DNA of 64,000 bases from Bin75 sp965212135 (GTDB lineage Bacteria; Nitrospirota; Nitrospiria; Nitrospirales; UBA8639), in the NCBI GenBank assembly GCA_965212135.1, contig OZ243044.1, positions 1,798,001 through 1,862,000 of the forward strand, given 5' to 3'. The notes below the pieces were generated by a model. It was not told the DNA's origin. It saw only the letters and a list, made by a program, of their open reading frames with translations, and did not search any database. The position numbers and the translations under genes are program-made. This document shows, one piece after another, positions 1-7,323 of the stretch (position 1 is its first letter; each line of letters opens with the position of its first letter).

Positions 1-260
1 TGCTCAAATTGATTGACAGCATTTCTCTTGCCGCGCGGGAGGGAAAAGCCAAAGCCGCGGAACGCGAAGGCTTTATCGATGTCCTGTTTAAATGGCCGTA
101 TTGCAAAATCGGTATTGTCGAACGGGAGTTGGAGTGTTCCAGAATAACAGCGACCCGATACCTGAACGAAATGACCGATCTCGGATTGCTTGAACGCACC
201 AAACGTGGCCGTGAGTTTTACTATATCAATACCGGATTAATGCGCCTGCTGGCAGAGTAA
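1..260 (+). CDS. Fic family protein, C-terminal fragment (5' end outside window)
   Basis: The reading frame is open from the left edge and ends at TAA 258-260, so only about 85 C-terminal residues are visible. They form a winged-helix-like segment (IVERELECSRITATRYLNEM followed by GLLERTKRGREFYYIN), the usual tail of Fic/DOC proteins in which a C-terminal DNA-binding domain follows the AMP-transferase core. The Fic core motif HPFxxGNGR would lie upstream and cannot be checked. The stop overlaps the next ATG by one base (TAATG), so this gene and the restriction-modification gene are probably co-transcribed. A stand-alone transcription regulator with the same winged helix is an alternative. Confidence 0.6.
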   Translation, partial: LKLIDSISLAAREGKAKAAEREGFIDVLFKWPYCKIGIVERELECSRITATRYLNEMTDLGLLERTKRGREFYYINTGLMRLLAE

Positions 261-3200
261 TGATCATGAACATCCGTGCATATATCAGGGAACTTGATCG
301 GCAATTCAGCACCGGCAACGCCACCGAACACACCCACCGCCCGGCTCTGAAAACCCTGCTGGAATTGGCGCTCTCCGGGGTGCTGGTCACCAACGAGCCG
401 AGGCAGATAGATTGTGGTGCGCCTGATTTCGTTCTGACCAGAAACGAAATCCCCTTCGGTTACATCGAAGCCAAGGACATCGGCAGGAGCCTGGACGACC
501 CGGCCCACAAGGAACAACTGAACCGTTACACCGAATCGCTGGACAACCTGATCTTCACCAACTACATCGAGTTCCGCCTGTTCCGGGATGGCAAGCAGGT
601 TGGTGCGGTGACTATAGCCGGGGAAAGCGGCGGTCGCATCAAACCAAAGCCCGATAACTTCGACGCCTTCGCCGAGATACTCAACACCTTTGCCGGTTAC
701 GAGGGTCAGACCATCACCACCGCCGCAGACTTGGCGGGGCACATGGCGGTGAAAGCGCGGATGCTGGCCGCAGTGATTTCAAGAGCGCTCAAATGGGATG
801 AAGGCGTGTCCGGGACCAATGAAATGCAAAGCGCATTGCAGGGACAAATGAAAGCGTTCCAAAAGCACTTGATACACGACATTGAGATGGAAAAATTTGC
901 CGACATCTACGCCCAGACCGTGGCTTACGGCATGTTCGCCGCACGTCTGCACGACCCGACCCCAACGACCTTCTCGCGTCGGGAAGCCGCCGAACTGATT
1001 CCGGCCAACAATCCGTTCCTGCGAAGATTTTTCCAGCATATCGCCGGCTACGATCTCGATGATCGCATCCGCTGGATCGTGGACGACCTCGCCGATGTGT
1101 TCCGCGCCGCCGACGTCGGCGAGTTGATGAAGGACTACGGCAAGGCCACCCAGCGGAACGACCCGTTCCTGCATTTTTACGAAACCTTTCTCAGTCAGTA
1201 CAACCCTAAAGAACGAAAGGATCGAGGTGTGTATTACACTCCCGCACCGGTGGTGGATTTCATCGTGCGGGCGGTGGATGAAATTTTACGCGCCGAGTTT
1301 AACTTGCCCGACGGCCTCGCCGACACCGGCAAAACCACCATTGAAATGGAACGACCGGACGCAAAGAGCAGGGCCGCCAAAGTCAAAAAAGAAGTCCACA
1401 AAGTACAAATCCTCGACCCGGCCACCGGCACCTTCCTCGCCGCCATCGTGCAACAGATTTATGAAAGCCGGTTTTCCAATCAAAAAGGCGTTTGGCCGGA
1501 CTATGTGCGTAAAGAATTGGTACCGCGATTGAACGGCTTTGAAGTGTTGATGGCGTCCTACGCCATGGCGCATACCAAACTGGAAATGGTGTTGCGGGAC
1601 AGCGGTTGTGAACTCGGCGATAAGCGGTTGCGGATTTTTTTGACCAACTCATTGGAGGAACATCACCCCGACTCCGGGACCTTGTTTGCTCAGTGGCTTT
1701 CCGCCGAGGCGAATGAGGCGAATTTCATCAAGCGTGATACGCCGGTGATGGTGGTGATTGGTAATCCGCCGTACAGTGGCGAATCTGCGAACAAAGGCGC
1801 GTGGATTGCCAATCTGTTGCATGACTACAAACAGGAACCGGGCGGCGGAAAGTTGCAGGAGAAAAATTCCAAATGGATAAACGATGATTACGTGAAGTTC
1901 ATCCGTTATGGTCAGCACTATGTTGAGCGCACCGGCGAAGGGGTCCTCGCCTACGTCAACAATCACAGCTTTCTGGACAACCCGACCTTCCGCGGGATGC
2001 GCTGGAGTCTGTTGCAGAATTTCGACAAGATCTACGTCCTTGACCTGCACGGCAATGCCAAGAAAAAAGAAACCGCACCCGACGGATCAGCGGATAAGAA
2101 CGTATTTGATATTCAGCAGGGCGTCTCTATTAACTTGTTCGTCAAGACGGAGAAGAAAAATAAAAACGCATTGGCTCGCATATTTCACTACGACCTGTAC
2201 GGAGAGCGAGAAAGCAAATATCAGTTTCTATGGAACAACGACCTTGAACAGGTTGGGTTTGAGGAATTGAAGCCGCAGTCGCCTCAATACTTCTTTGTAA
2301 AAAAAGACTACGAGTTACAATCTGAGCACGACAAAGGGTTTTCCGTCAACGATCTGCTTCCTGTAAGCTCGGTAGGCATTGTTACGGCGCGAGACAGTTT
2401 CACTATTTACCGCACACCGCAGGAGCTAAAGACCGCCATCGCTAGATTTCGCACAATGGATGATAAAACAGCCCGTGCAGAGTTTTCACTTGGGCGGGAC
2501 GTCAAAGACTGGAAAGTCAATCTGGCAAGACAGGATCTGGAGAAAAACGTATTTAAAAATAACGACGACAAGCCGACACTGATATCTTATCGCCCGTTTG
2601 ATAACAGGTATACTTATTACACGGCAACTTCAAAAGGATTCCACTGTAGGCCTCGTGGAGAGGTCATGCAGCATTTCCTCAAAAGTGAGAACGTGGGGTT
2701 GATATTTAAAAGAGGAGGAATAGAAGAAAAAGCTGCTCCAGTTTTCTTGACAAAATACATATCAGAATCACGGAACTGGTCGCGGCCTGGTATGCAAGGC
2801 ATAGAGACGAGTGCTCCTCTTTATCTCTATCCCGACACCAAACAGCAAACCTTAGGCGGGAAACAAAACCGTAAGCCAAACCTAGCTCCGGACGTCGTGC
2901 AAACCATCGCCACCGGCCTCGGCCTGCGCTTCACCCCCGAAAAAGAAGACGACAACAAAACCTTCGCCCCCATTGACCTGCTTGATTACATCTACGCCGT
3001 CCTGCACTCACCCGCATACCGCGAACGCTACAAAGAGTTCCTGAAAATAGATTTCCCCCGCGTACCCTATCCCGCGGACAAGAAATCATTTCGCAACCTG
3101 GCACAACTCGGTGGCGAACTGCGCACCCTGCACTTACTGGAAAGCCCAACCCTGAACACCCTCATCACCGGCTATCCCGAAGTAGGCGACAACACAATTG

Positions 3201-3460
3201 CCAAACCGGAATACGAAATCACCGACACCAAAAAACGCCTCGGCAAAGTCAGCATCAACAAGAAGCAATACTTCAAAGATGTCCCCGAAATCGCCTGGAA
3301 CTTCCATATCGGCGGCTACCAGCCCGCACAAAAATGGCTAAAAGACCGCAAAGGCAGAAAACTGGACCACAACGACATCACCCACTACCAGAAAATCATC
3401 GTCGCCCTGACCGAAACCGACCGTTTGATGGGAAAGGTGGATGAGGTATTTGAGGTTTAG
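260..3460 (+). CDS. Single-chain type ISP/IIG-like restriction-modification enzyme (PD-ExK nuclease plus N6-adenine methyltransferase)
   Basis: This 1066-residue protein would both cut and methylate DNA. The N-terminal domain has a PD-(D/E)xK signature (P55-D56 and E70-A-K72) resembling type I HsdR or Mrr nucleases. A helical linker follows, then the methyltransferase entry motif YYTPAPVVDFIV near residue 328, the SAM motif DPATGTF from D386 and catalytic NPPY at 502-505, which indicates N6-adenine methylation. The C-terminal about 300 residues resemble the target-recognition domain of type ISP enzymes (FRNLAQLGGELRTLHLLESP). I see no SF2 helicase motifs between nuclease and methyltransferase, unlike LlaGI/LlaBIII (about 1570 residues). 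It should therefore work as a type IIG-like enzyme without ATP-driven translocation. The start is ATG 260, with ATG 266 as an alternative. It follows the Fic gene directly. Confidence 0.85.
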   Translation: MIMNIRAYIRELDRQFSTGNATEHTHRPALKTLLELALSGVLVTNEPRQIDCGAPDFVLTRNEIPFGYIEAKDIGRSLDDPAHKEQLNRYTESLDNLIFTNYIEFRLFRDGKQVGAVTIAGESGGRIKPKPDNFDAFAEILNTFAGYEGQTITTAADLAGHMAVKARMLAAVISRALKWDEGVSGTNEMQSALQGQMKAFQKHLIHDIEMEKFADIYAQTVAYGMFAARLHDPTPTTFSRREAAELIPANNPFLRRFFQHIAGYDLDDRIRWIVDDLADVFRAADVGELMKDYGKATQRNDPFLHFYETFLSQYNPKERKDRGVYYTPAPVVDFIVRAVDEILRAEFNLPDGLADTGKTTIEMERPDAKSRAAKVKKEVHKVQILDPATGTFLAAIVQQIYESRFSNQKGVWPDYVRKELVPRLNGFEVLMASYAMAHTKLEMVLRDSGCELGDKRLRIFLTNSLEEHHPDSGTLFAQWLSAEANEANFIKRDTPVMVVIGNPPYSGESANKGAWIANLLHDYKQEPGGGKLQEKNSKWINDDYVKFIRYGQHYVERTGEGVLAYVNNHSFLDNPTFRGMRWSLLQNFDKIYVLDLHGNAKKKETAPDGSADKNVFDIQQGVSINLFVKTEKKNKNALARIFHYDLYGERESKYQFLWNNDLEQVGFEELKPQSPQYFFVKKDYELQSEHDKGFSVNDLLPVSSVGIVTARDSFTIYRTPQELKTAIARFRTMDDKTARAEFSLGRDVKDWKVNLARQDLEKNVFKNNDDKPTLISYRPFDNRYTYYTATSKGFHCRPRGEVMQHFLKSENVGLIFKRGGIEEKAAPVFLTKYISESRNWSRPGMQGIETSAPLYLYPDTKQQTLGGKQNRKPNLAPDVVQTIATGLGLRFTPEKEDDNKTFAPIDLLDYIYAVLHSPAYRERYKEFLKIDFPRVPYPADKKSFRNLAQLGGELRTLHLLESPTLNTLITGYPEVGDNTIAKPEYEITDTKKRLGKVSINKKQYFKDVPEIAWNFHIGGYQPAQKWLKDRKGRKLDHNDITHYQKIIVALTETDRLMGKVDEVFEV

Positions 3461-3466
3461 CGGCTA

Positions 3467-4771
3467 TCAGGATGGATTCTTCATATCCAGTTTCTGCTTA
3501 AGCTGGTAATTCTTTTGCACAATTTGTTTGATATTCTTGTCAGTGAACCCAATGCGCTTTAGGAAATGAAGCTGAAAGATAGATTCCATTTTCATGTAAA
3601 GAAAACGCAAAGTACTCGCGTCTTGAGCCTTATCTTTAAACTCAAGCTCGTTGGGTTTGGTTATGTTGTAGTGGGTTAAATAATTTCTAACGCCAACAAT
3701 GTCTCCAGCGATTTTCTTAATCTCACCGCTATTATTATAGAAACTCTCAAATTGAGTTAATAATTCATCCAACCTCTTCCTAAGCGTTAACTTCTTTCCG
3801 AAAATTTTACGATGATAAACTTCCAATCCTTGGGCTAATACTAAAAATTTGGCTTGCAGGTACCTGTATGCGCCTATTTTCTGACTAAAGTATAAATCTA
3901 AAGCTGGCTCGGCTACTTTATACATCTCCAGCCAATTCTTGATTATTTCCGATGAGTTTTCCTGAATGTCTGGAAACAGAAACAACATTTCATGAGGAGA
4001 AATTTTCGGTTCTTTCGGTGAAAAAATAGGGTTCTGATAAAATATTTCCATGTCAATAGATGTTTCTTTTTCGCCAATTTCCCTTGTCACCTCCCTGGAT
4101 GTGGCGGATACGTTTTTTATGCATACAGTCTTGTCGATGGCGAAGCAAAGGAACGAATTAATTTTGGCGGCTACAGCCATAAAATCAGATAGTGGCCTTT
4201 CTTCTTTTGATACAAGTTGGATGTATGCCTGATGTTTTATTTTTGCTTCAGTGAAAGCTGGCAAGCTTGGACTGGTTACCTCAAACGTTAGCTGGATCTC
4301 CATCCCATCAATCGAAGAGACAAGGATACCTTTCGGCATGGAACACTTTATGGATATCTTTAATATGTCCTCATAATCAATTCTTATTGGATGCATATGT
4401 AGCCATTCTTCCAGTCCTTCAACCGAGAAACAGAACGTGTTAATAGTGACAGCTTCGTTGGCTTCATAGGCTACGCCAAGTATTGCCTTATTTACGTAAA
4501 TACGGGCTTTGTTAACGCCATGGCTAATAAAATTTTTCCGAGTGAGATAGAAACAATTATCAAGTGTCACGAGACCTTTCTCTGTCCTCCCCTGTATTCT
4601 TGAAATGTTAACATTATCGTTAAGCTTATCGAGTCCGCTACCGAATACATCAGTCATTTCCAGCTCAATCTCTCCTCCGTCAGAAATTATCAATTTCCCA
4701 TGAATTTCATGTTGACTCTCTGAAGACAACCAAAATTTCCCTTCTCTTATGATTTTTTCCGTGATTCGCAT
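3467..4771 (-). CDS. apeA: ApeA-type HEPN abortive-infection protein
   Basis: This 434-residue protein has the two-part layout of ApeA. The N-terminal beta-rich domain begins with GKFWLSSES and HGKLIISDG and reaches EWLHMHPI, matching the ApeA N-terminal domain. The C-terminal helical HEPN domain carries the RNase motif R-x4-H (R362-NYLT-H367). ApeA proteins protect against phage by abortive infection, presumably by RNA cleavage. The gene is visibly AT-richer than its neighbours, has a strong Shine-Dalgarno AAGGAG before its ATG and a candidate promoter, and converges on the restriction-modification gene with a 6-bp gap. It is probably horizontally acquired. Assignment rests on motif recognition, not on a profile search. 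Confidence 0.8.
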   Translation of the reverse strand: MRITEKIIREGKFWLSSESQHEIHGKLIISDGGEIELEMTDVFGSGLDKLNDNVNISRIQGRTEKGLVTLDNCFYLTRKNFISHGVNKARIYVNKAILGVAYEANEAVTINTFCFSVEGLEEWLHMHPIRIDYEDILKISIKCSMPKGILVSSIDGMEIQLTFEVTSPSLPAFTEAKIKHQAYIQLVSKEERPLSDFMAVAAKINSFLCFAIDKTVCIKNVSATSREVTREIGEKETSIDMEIFYQNPIFSPKEPKISPHEMLFLFPDIQENSSEIIKNWLEMYKVAEPALDLYFSQKIGAYRYLQAKFLVLAQGLEVYHRKIFGKKLTLRKRLDELLTQFESFYNNSGEIKKIAGDIVGVRNYLTHYNITKPNELEFKDKAQDASTLRFLYMKMESIFQLHFLKRIGFTDKNIKQIVQKNYQLKQKLDMKNPS

Positions 4772-4801
4772 GCTTATCTCCTTGGAAACCGTGGCTAATT
4801 G

Positions 4802-4829
4802 TTTATACGTATTTGCACGATAGCTTCAA
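4802..4829 (-). promoter_or_regulatory. Candidate promoter for apeA
   Basis: Read on the minus strand there is TTGAAG (4829-4824), a 16-bp spacer and TATAAA (4807-4802), about 30 bp upstream of the ATG at 4771. Both hexamers are close to the sigma-70 consensus. Confidence 0.45.
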
Positions 4830-4875
4830 TGAATGGCTGTGTCAATGTCCAAACCAATTTCCTGTCTCATTCTTC

Positions 4876-4904
4876 TTGTCAGACAGAAAACCGGCGTTTA
4901 TGCT
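4876..4904 (+). promoter_or_regulatory. Candidate promoter for the membrane protein gene at 4941
   Basis: TTGTCA (4876-4881), a 17-bp spacer and TATGCT (4899-4904) precede the start at 4941. The -10 is only a moderate match. Confidence 0.3.
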
Positions 4905-4940
4905 CACGGTCACGGTTTCATGAATGAGGAGGACAATCCC

Positions 4941-5411
4941 ATGTTAGATAAAAAATTCGCGTTGGGGTTTGCGATTGCGGTGGTGCTGCCGATGTTGATG
5001 TATTACGGGGTCAGTTCCGTCAGTCCGCCGCCGGATTGGGAGACGTACATGATTGAGAATTACCATGAGCGTCACGAGCGCGCTTCTCCCGACGAGCAGG
5101 AGCGGATGGAAGTGAAACATAGCGAACTGGAGGCGAAGTTGCGGGAAGACTTCCGGCGCTTTCAGCAACACCTGTTCTTTACGGCGGTGCCCGTCGGTGT
5201 TCTCGCTATTGTGATCGGCGTGTTTCTGCCCGTGCAGACGGTCGGCGCCGGGCTGATGTTCGGCGGGATTATCAGTCTCTGCGTCGGGTATCTAGGGTAC
5301 TGGTCGGAATTGGCCCACGTCTGGCGCTTTGTTTCGCTGTTGGTCGCGTTCATTATCCTGATCGTCGTCGGCTACGGGAAAGTCGAGCGCATGAGAAGCA
5401 ACGACGGATAA
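4941..5411 (+). CDS. Small integral membrane protein of unknown function
   Basis: I do not recognise the family. The 156-residue product has four hydrophobic segments: one at the N-terminus (FALGFAIAVVLPMLMYYG), then, after a charged heptad-like stretch rich in Glu and Arg, three more towards the C-terminus (LFFTAVPVGVLAIVIGVF, a Gly-rich helix, and FVSLLVAFIILIVVGYG). The start at ATG 4941 is chosen because GAGGAGG (4926-4932) lies 8 bases upstream; the frame stays open to 4833 but that start has no such site. The gene sits between the defence genes and a palindromic repeat cluster, with no operon partner. An 8-bp inverted repeat follows the stop. Confidence 0.6.
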   Translation: MLDKKFALGFAIAVVLPMLMYYGVSSVSPPPDWETYMIENYHERHERASPDEQERMEVKHSELEAKLREDFRRFQQHLFFTAVPVGVLAIVIGVFLPVQTVGAGLMFGGIISLCVGYLGYWSELAHVWRFVSLLVAFIILIVVGYGKVERMRSNDG

Positions 5412-5416
5412 GCGGC

Positions 5417-5447
5417 CGTGCGACGTCGAACATTCCGCAGTCGCACG
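5417..5447. terminator. Hairpin after the membrane protein gene
   Basis: CGTGCGAC (5417-5424) and GTCGCACG (5440-5447) form a perfect 8-bp inverted repeat starting 6 bp after the stop codon. No T-run follows, so it may stabilise the 3' end rather than be a classic intrinsic terminator. Confidence 0.35.
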
Positions 5448-5524
5448 TCCGTTCATGGGTCGGGTCCCGCTTGAGGAATTATCTATTATCTATTTGACTC
5501 ATCAGCCCGTAACCCGTCGTCTTT

Positions 5525-5721
5525 GTCATTCCCGCCATGCCCCCTCCGTCATTCCCGCCATGCCCCCTCCGTCATTCCCGACATCTTTAATCGGGAATCC
5601 AGAATCAAACCGGCGGTGCCAGCCGCTCACCAAAAGTATCCGGCTCCGCCGCCCCAAATAGACGCTGGATTCCCGCTTAAAAATTGCGGGAATGACAATA
5701 AGGATCTTTGCGGGAATGACG
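5525..5721. repeat. Composite palindromic intergenic repeat (REP/MITE-like)
   Basis: Two identical 23-bp units starting GTCATTCCCGCC run in tandem (5525-5547, 5548-5570), and a third, diverged copy begins at 5571. The segment 5571-5602 and the reverse complement of 5665-5696 share GTCATTCCCG at one end and CGGGAATCCAG at the other, so the element forms a large inverted repeat around a spacer of about 62 bp. Each arm can fold into its own small hairpin. A further GCGGGAATGAC copy sits at 5710-5720. Repeats opening with GTCATTCCCGC are common as dispersed, non-autonomous elements in many bacterial genomes. The rest of the gap 5412-5775 holds no gene that I can support. Confidence 0.75.
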
Positions 5722-5775
5722 GTCAGGGGTTTGGTGGTGCCAAGTATCTCATCCCCATCGCTTGACTCCCTCCCG

Positions 5776-7029
5776 TCAGGATTTCAGGACCTCTGTTTCG
5801 CCTTCCGACTTCGCGATGATGACGGTGGCGCAGGTGTCGCTGAACACGTTGACGGCGGTGCGCATCATGTCGAGGATGCGGTCGGTGACCATGAGGATGC
5901 CGATGCCTTCCGGCGGCAATCCCACGGCGGCGAGAATCACCACAATGGCCACCAGGCTGGCGGCGGGAATGCCGGCCACGCCGATGGAGGTCAGCAGGGC
6001 CACCAGCACGATCGTGAATTGGGTGGCCAGACTTAAATCCAGCCCGTAGGCCTGGGCGATGAACATGGCCGCCACGCATTCATACAACGCGGTGCCGTCC
6101 ATGTTCACGGTGGCGCCCAGCGGCAGCACAAAACTTGAGGTTTTGCGGGACACGCCGGCGCGCTCTTCCACGCATTCCATGGTCAACGGCAGGGTGGCGG
6201 ACGAGGAGGCGGTGGAAAACGCGGTCAGCAGCGCGGGGGACATGGCGTTGAAGTGCCGGGCGGGTTTGATGCGGCCCAGCGCGATCAGCGCCAGCGGCAA
6301 GGCCACAAAGGTATGCAGGGCGAGGGCGGCCACCACCGTCAGAAAAAATCCCAGCACCGGTTTGAACGCGCCGAAGCCGGTGGCGCTGACGGTTTCCGCA
6401 ATCAGGCAAAACACGCCGACGGGCGCAAACCGCATAATGAACATGGTGATGGCGACCATGGTGTCGGACACGCCTTGCCAGAACTGTTGCAGGGTGCTCC
6501 GGTATGGGCCGCCGATGCGCGTCATAAACACGCCGAACAGGATGCTGAAGAAAATCAGGCCCAGCATTTGCCCTTCGTGCGCGGCGGAAAAAATATTCTT
6601 CGGGACCATCCGCATGAAAATATCCAGCACGTCGCGGCTGTCGCGGCCTTCGACGTTGGCCAGCGCGTGCTCCAGTTCGGCTGTGTCCGCCCCCAGATTC
6701 AGTTGCGCGCCGGCGGGTTGACCGTTGCTGATGCCGGGCGTCGTGACGTTGACGGCGGCCAGGCCGATCAGAATGGCCAGTAAACTGCTGCAGGTGTAGT
6801 AGAGCAGGGTTTTGCCGCCGAGCCGGCCGAGATTGTCGCCTTCGCCCAGTCCGGCCATGCTGGAAATAATGGAGGAGACGATCAAGGGCACGATGATCAT
6901 TTTCAACGCGTTGAGAAACAGCGTGCCGAGAAAGTCGTAGGCTTTGAACAGGTCGCTCTCCACCGGCGTCAACTGGCCCGCCGCCAGCGCCGCCACGATG
7001 GCGATAGAAATTTTCCAGTGCAGTTTCAT
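5776..7029 (-). CDS. Dicarboxylate/amino acid:cation symporter (DAACS family)
   Basis: The 417-residue inner-membrane transporter takes up dicarboxylates or acidic amino acids with Na+ or H+. Family hallmarks are visible: the SSSATLP serine-rich re-entrant loop and, downstream, the NMDGTALY transport motif, plus hydrophobic segments throughout (MIIVPLIVSSIISSMAGLG early in the protein). The start is set at ATG 7029 because AAGGAA lies just upstream; the frame stays open to 7098 but adds a hydrophilic, non-family leader. The exact substrate (glutamate/aspartate as in GltP, or C4-dicarboxylates as in DctA) cannot be told from motifs. The gene is divergent from leuS and apparently monocistronic. 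Confidence 0.9.
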   Translation of the reverse strand: MKLHWKISIAIVAALAAGQLTPVESDLFKAYDFLGTLFLNALKMIIVPLIVSSIISSMAGLGEGDNLGRLGGKTLLYYTCSSLLAILIGLAAVNVTTPGISNGQPAGAQLNLGADTAELEHALANVEGRDSRDVLDIFMRMVPKNIFSAAHEGQMLGLIFFSILFGVFMTRIGGPYRSTLQQFWQGVSDTMVAITMFIMRFAPVGVFCLIAETVSATGFGAFKPVLGFFLTVVAALALHTFVALPLALIALGRIKPARHFNAMSPALLTAFSTASSSATLPLTMECVEERAGVSRKTSSFVLPLGATVNMDGTALYECVAAMFIAQAYGLDLSLATQFTIVLVALLTSIGVAGIPAASLVAIVVILAAVGLPPEGIGILMVTDRILDMMRTAVNVFSDTCATVIIAKSEGETEVLKS

Positions 7030-7237
7030 GCGTGGTTCCTTTTCATGTTGTTCGTGTGGTGACAGACATATGTGGACGTTGCGCCGACCCATGGACAAGG
7101 GTGCGTATGGCGTCGGACAGGCTGTTCAGACACATACGGGACATGCGGACCAACTGTGTCCAGCCAAGAATGTACACAAACCTCGCGGAGTTTTCCAGCG
7201 GGAAATCGCCGCACCCGGGCGTCCGACGCGGCCTGTC

Positions 7238-7266
7238 TTGTCGCCCGCGGGTCGCTGTGGTAGATT
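7238..7266 (+). promoter_or_regulatory. Candidate promoter for leuS
   Basis: TTGTCG (7238-7243), a 17-bp spacer and TAGATT (7261-7266) lie 57 bp before the leuS ATG in the divergent gap. The rest of the 294-bp gap 7030-7323 shows no gene. Confidence 0.45.
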
Positions 7267-7323
7267 TTGCTCTCGTCCCGTTCGGCCCGAAGGGGCGGTG
7301 TCCACCCGGCATCAATCCGATCC

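Noticed and set aside
5525..5570. Tandem 23-bp repeats resembling a minimal CRISPR array
   Set aside because: The two units are directly adjacent with no unique spacers, and the sequence belongs to a larger inverted repeat. No cas gene is near.
5455..5765. Open frames across the repeat region
   Set aside because: They simply translate the repeated DNA, lack ribosome-binding sites and have no plausible protein pattern.
6059..6783. Long open frames opposite the DAACS transporter gene
   Set aside because: They are antisense shadows of a high-GC gene; the transporter has complete family motifs.
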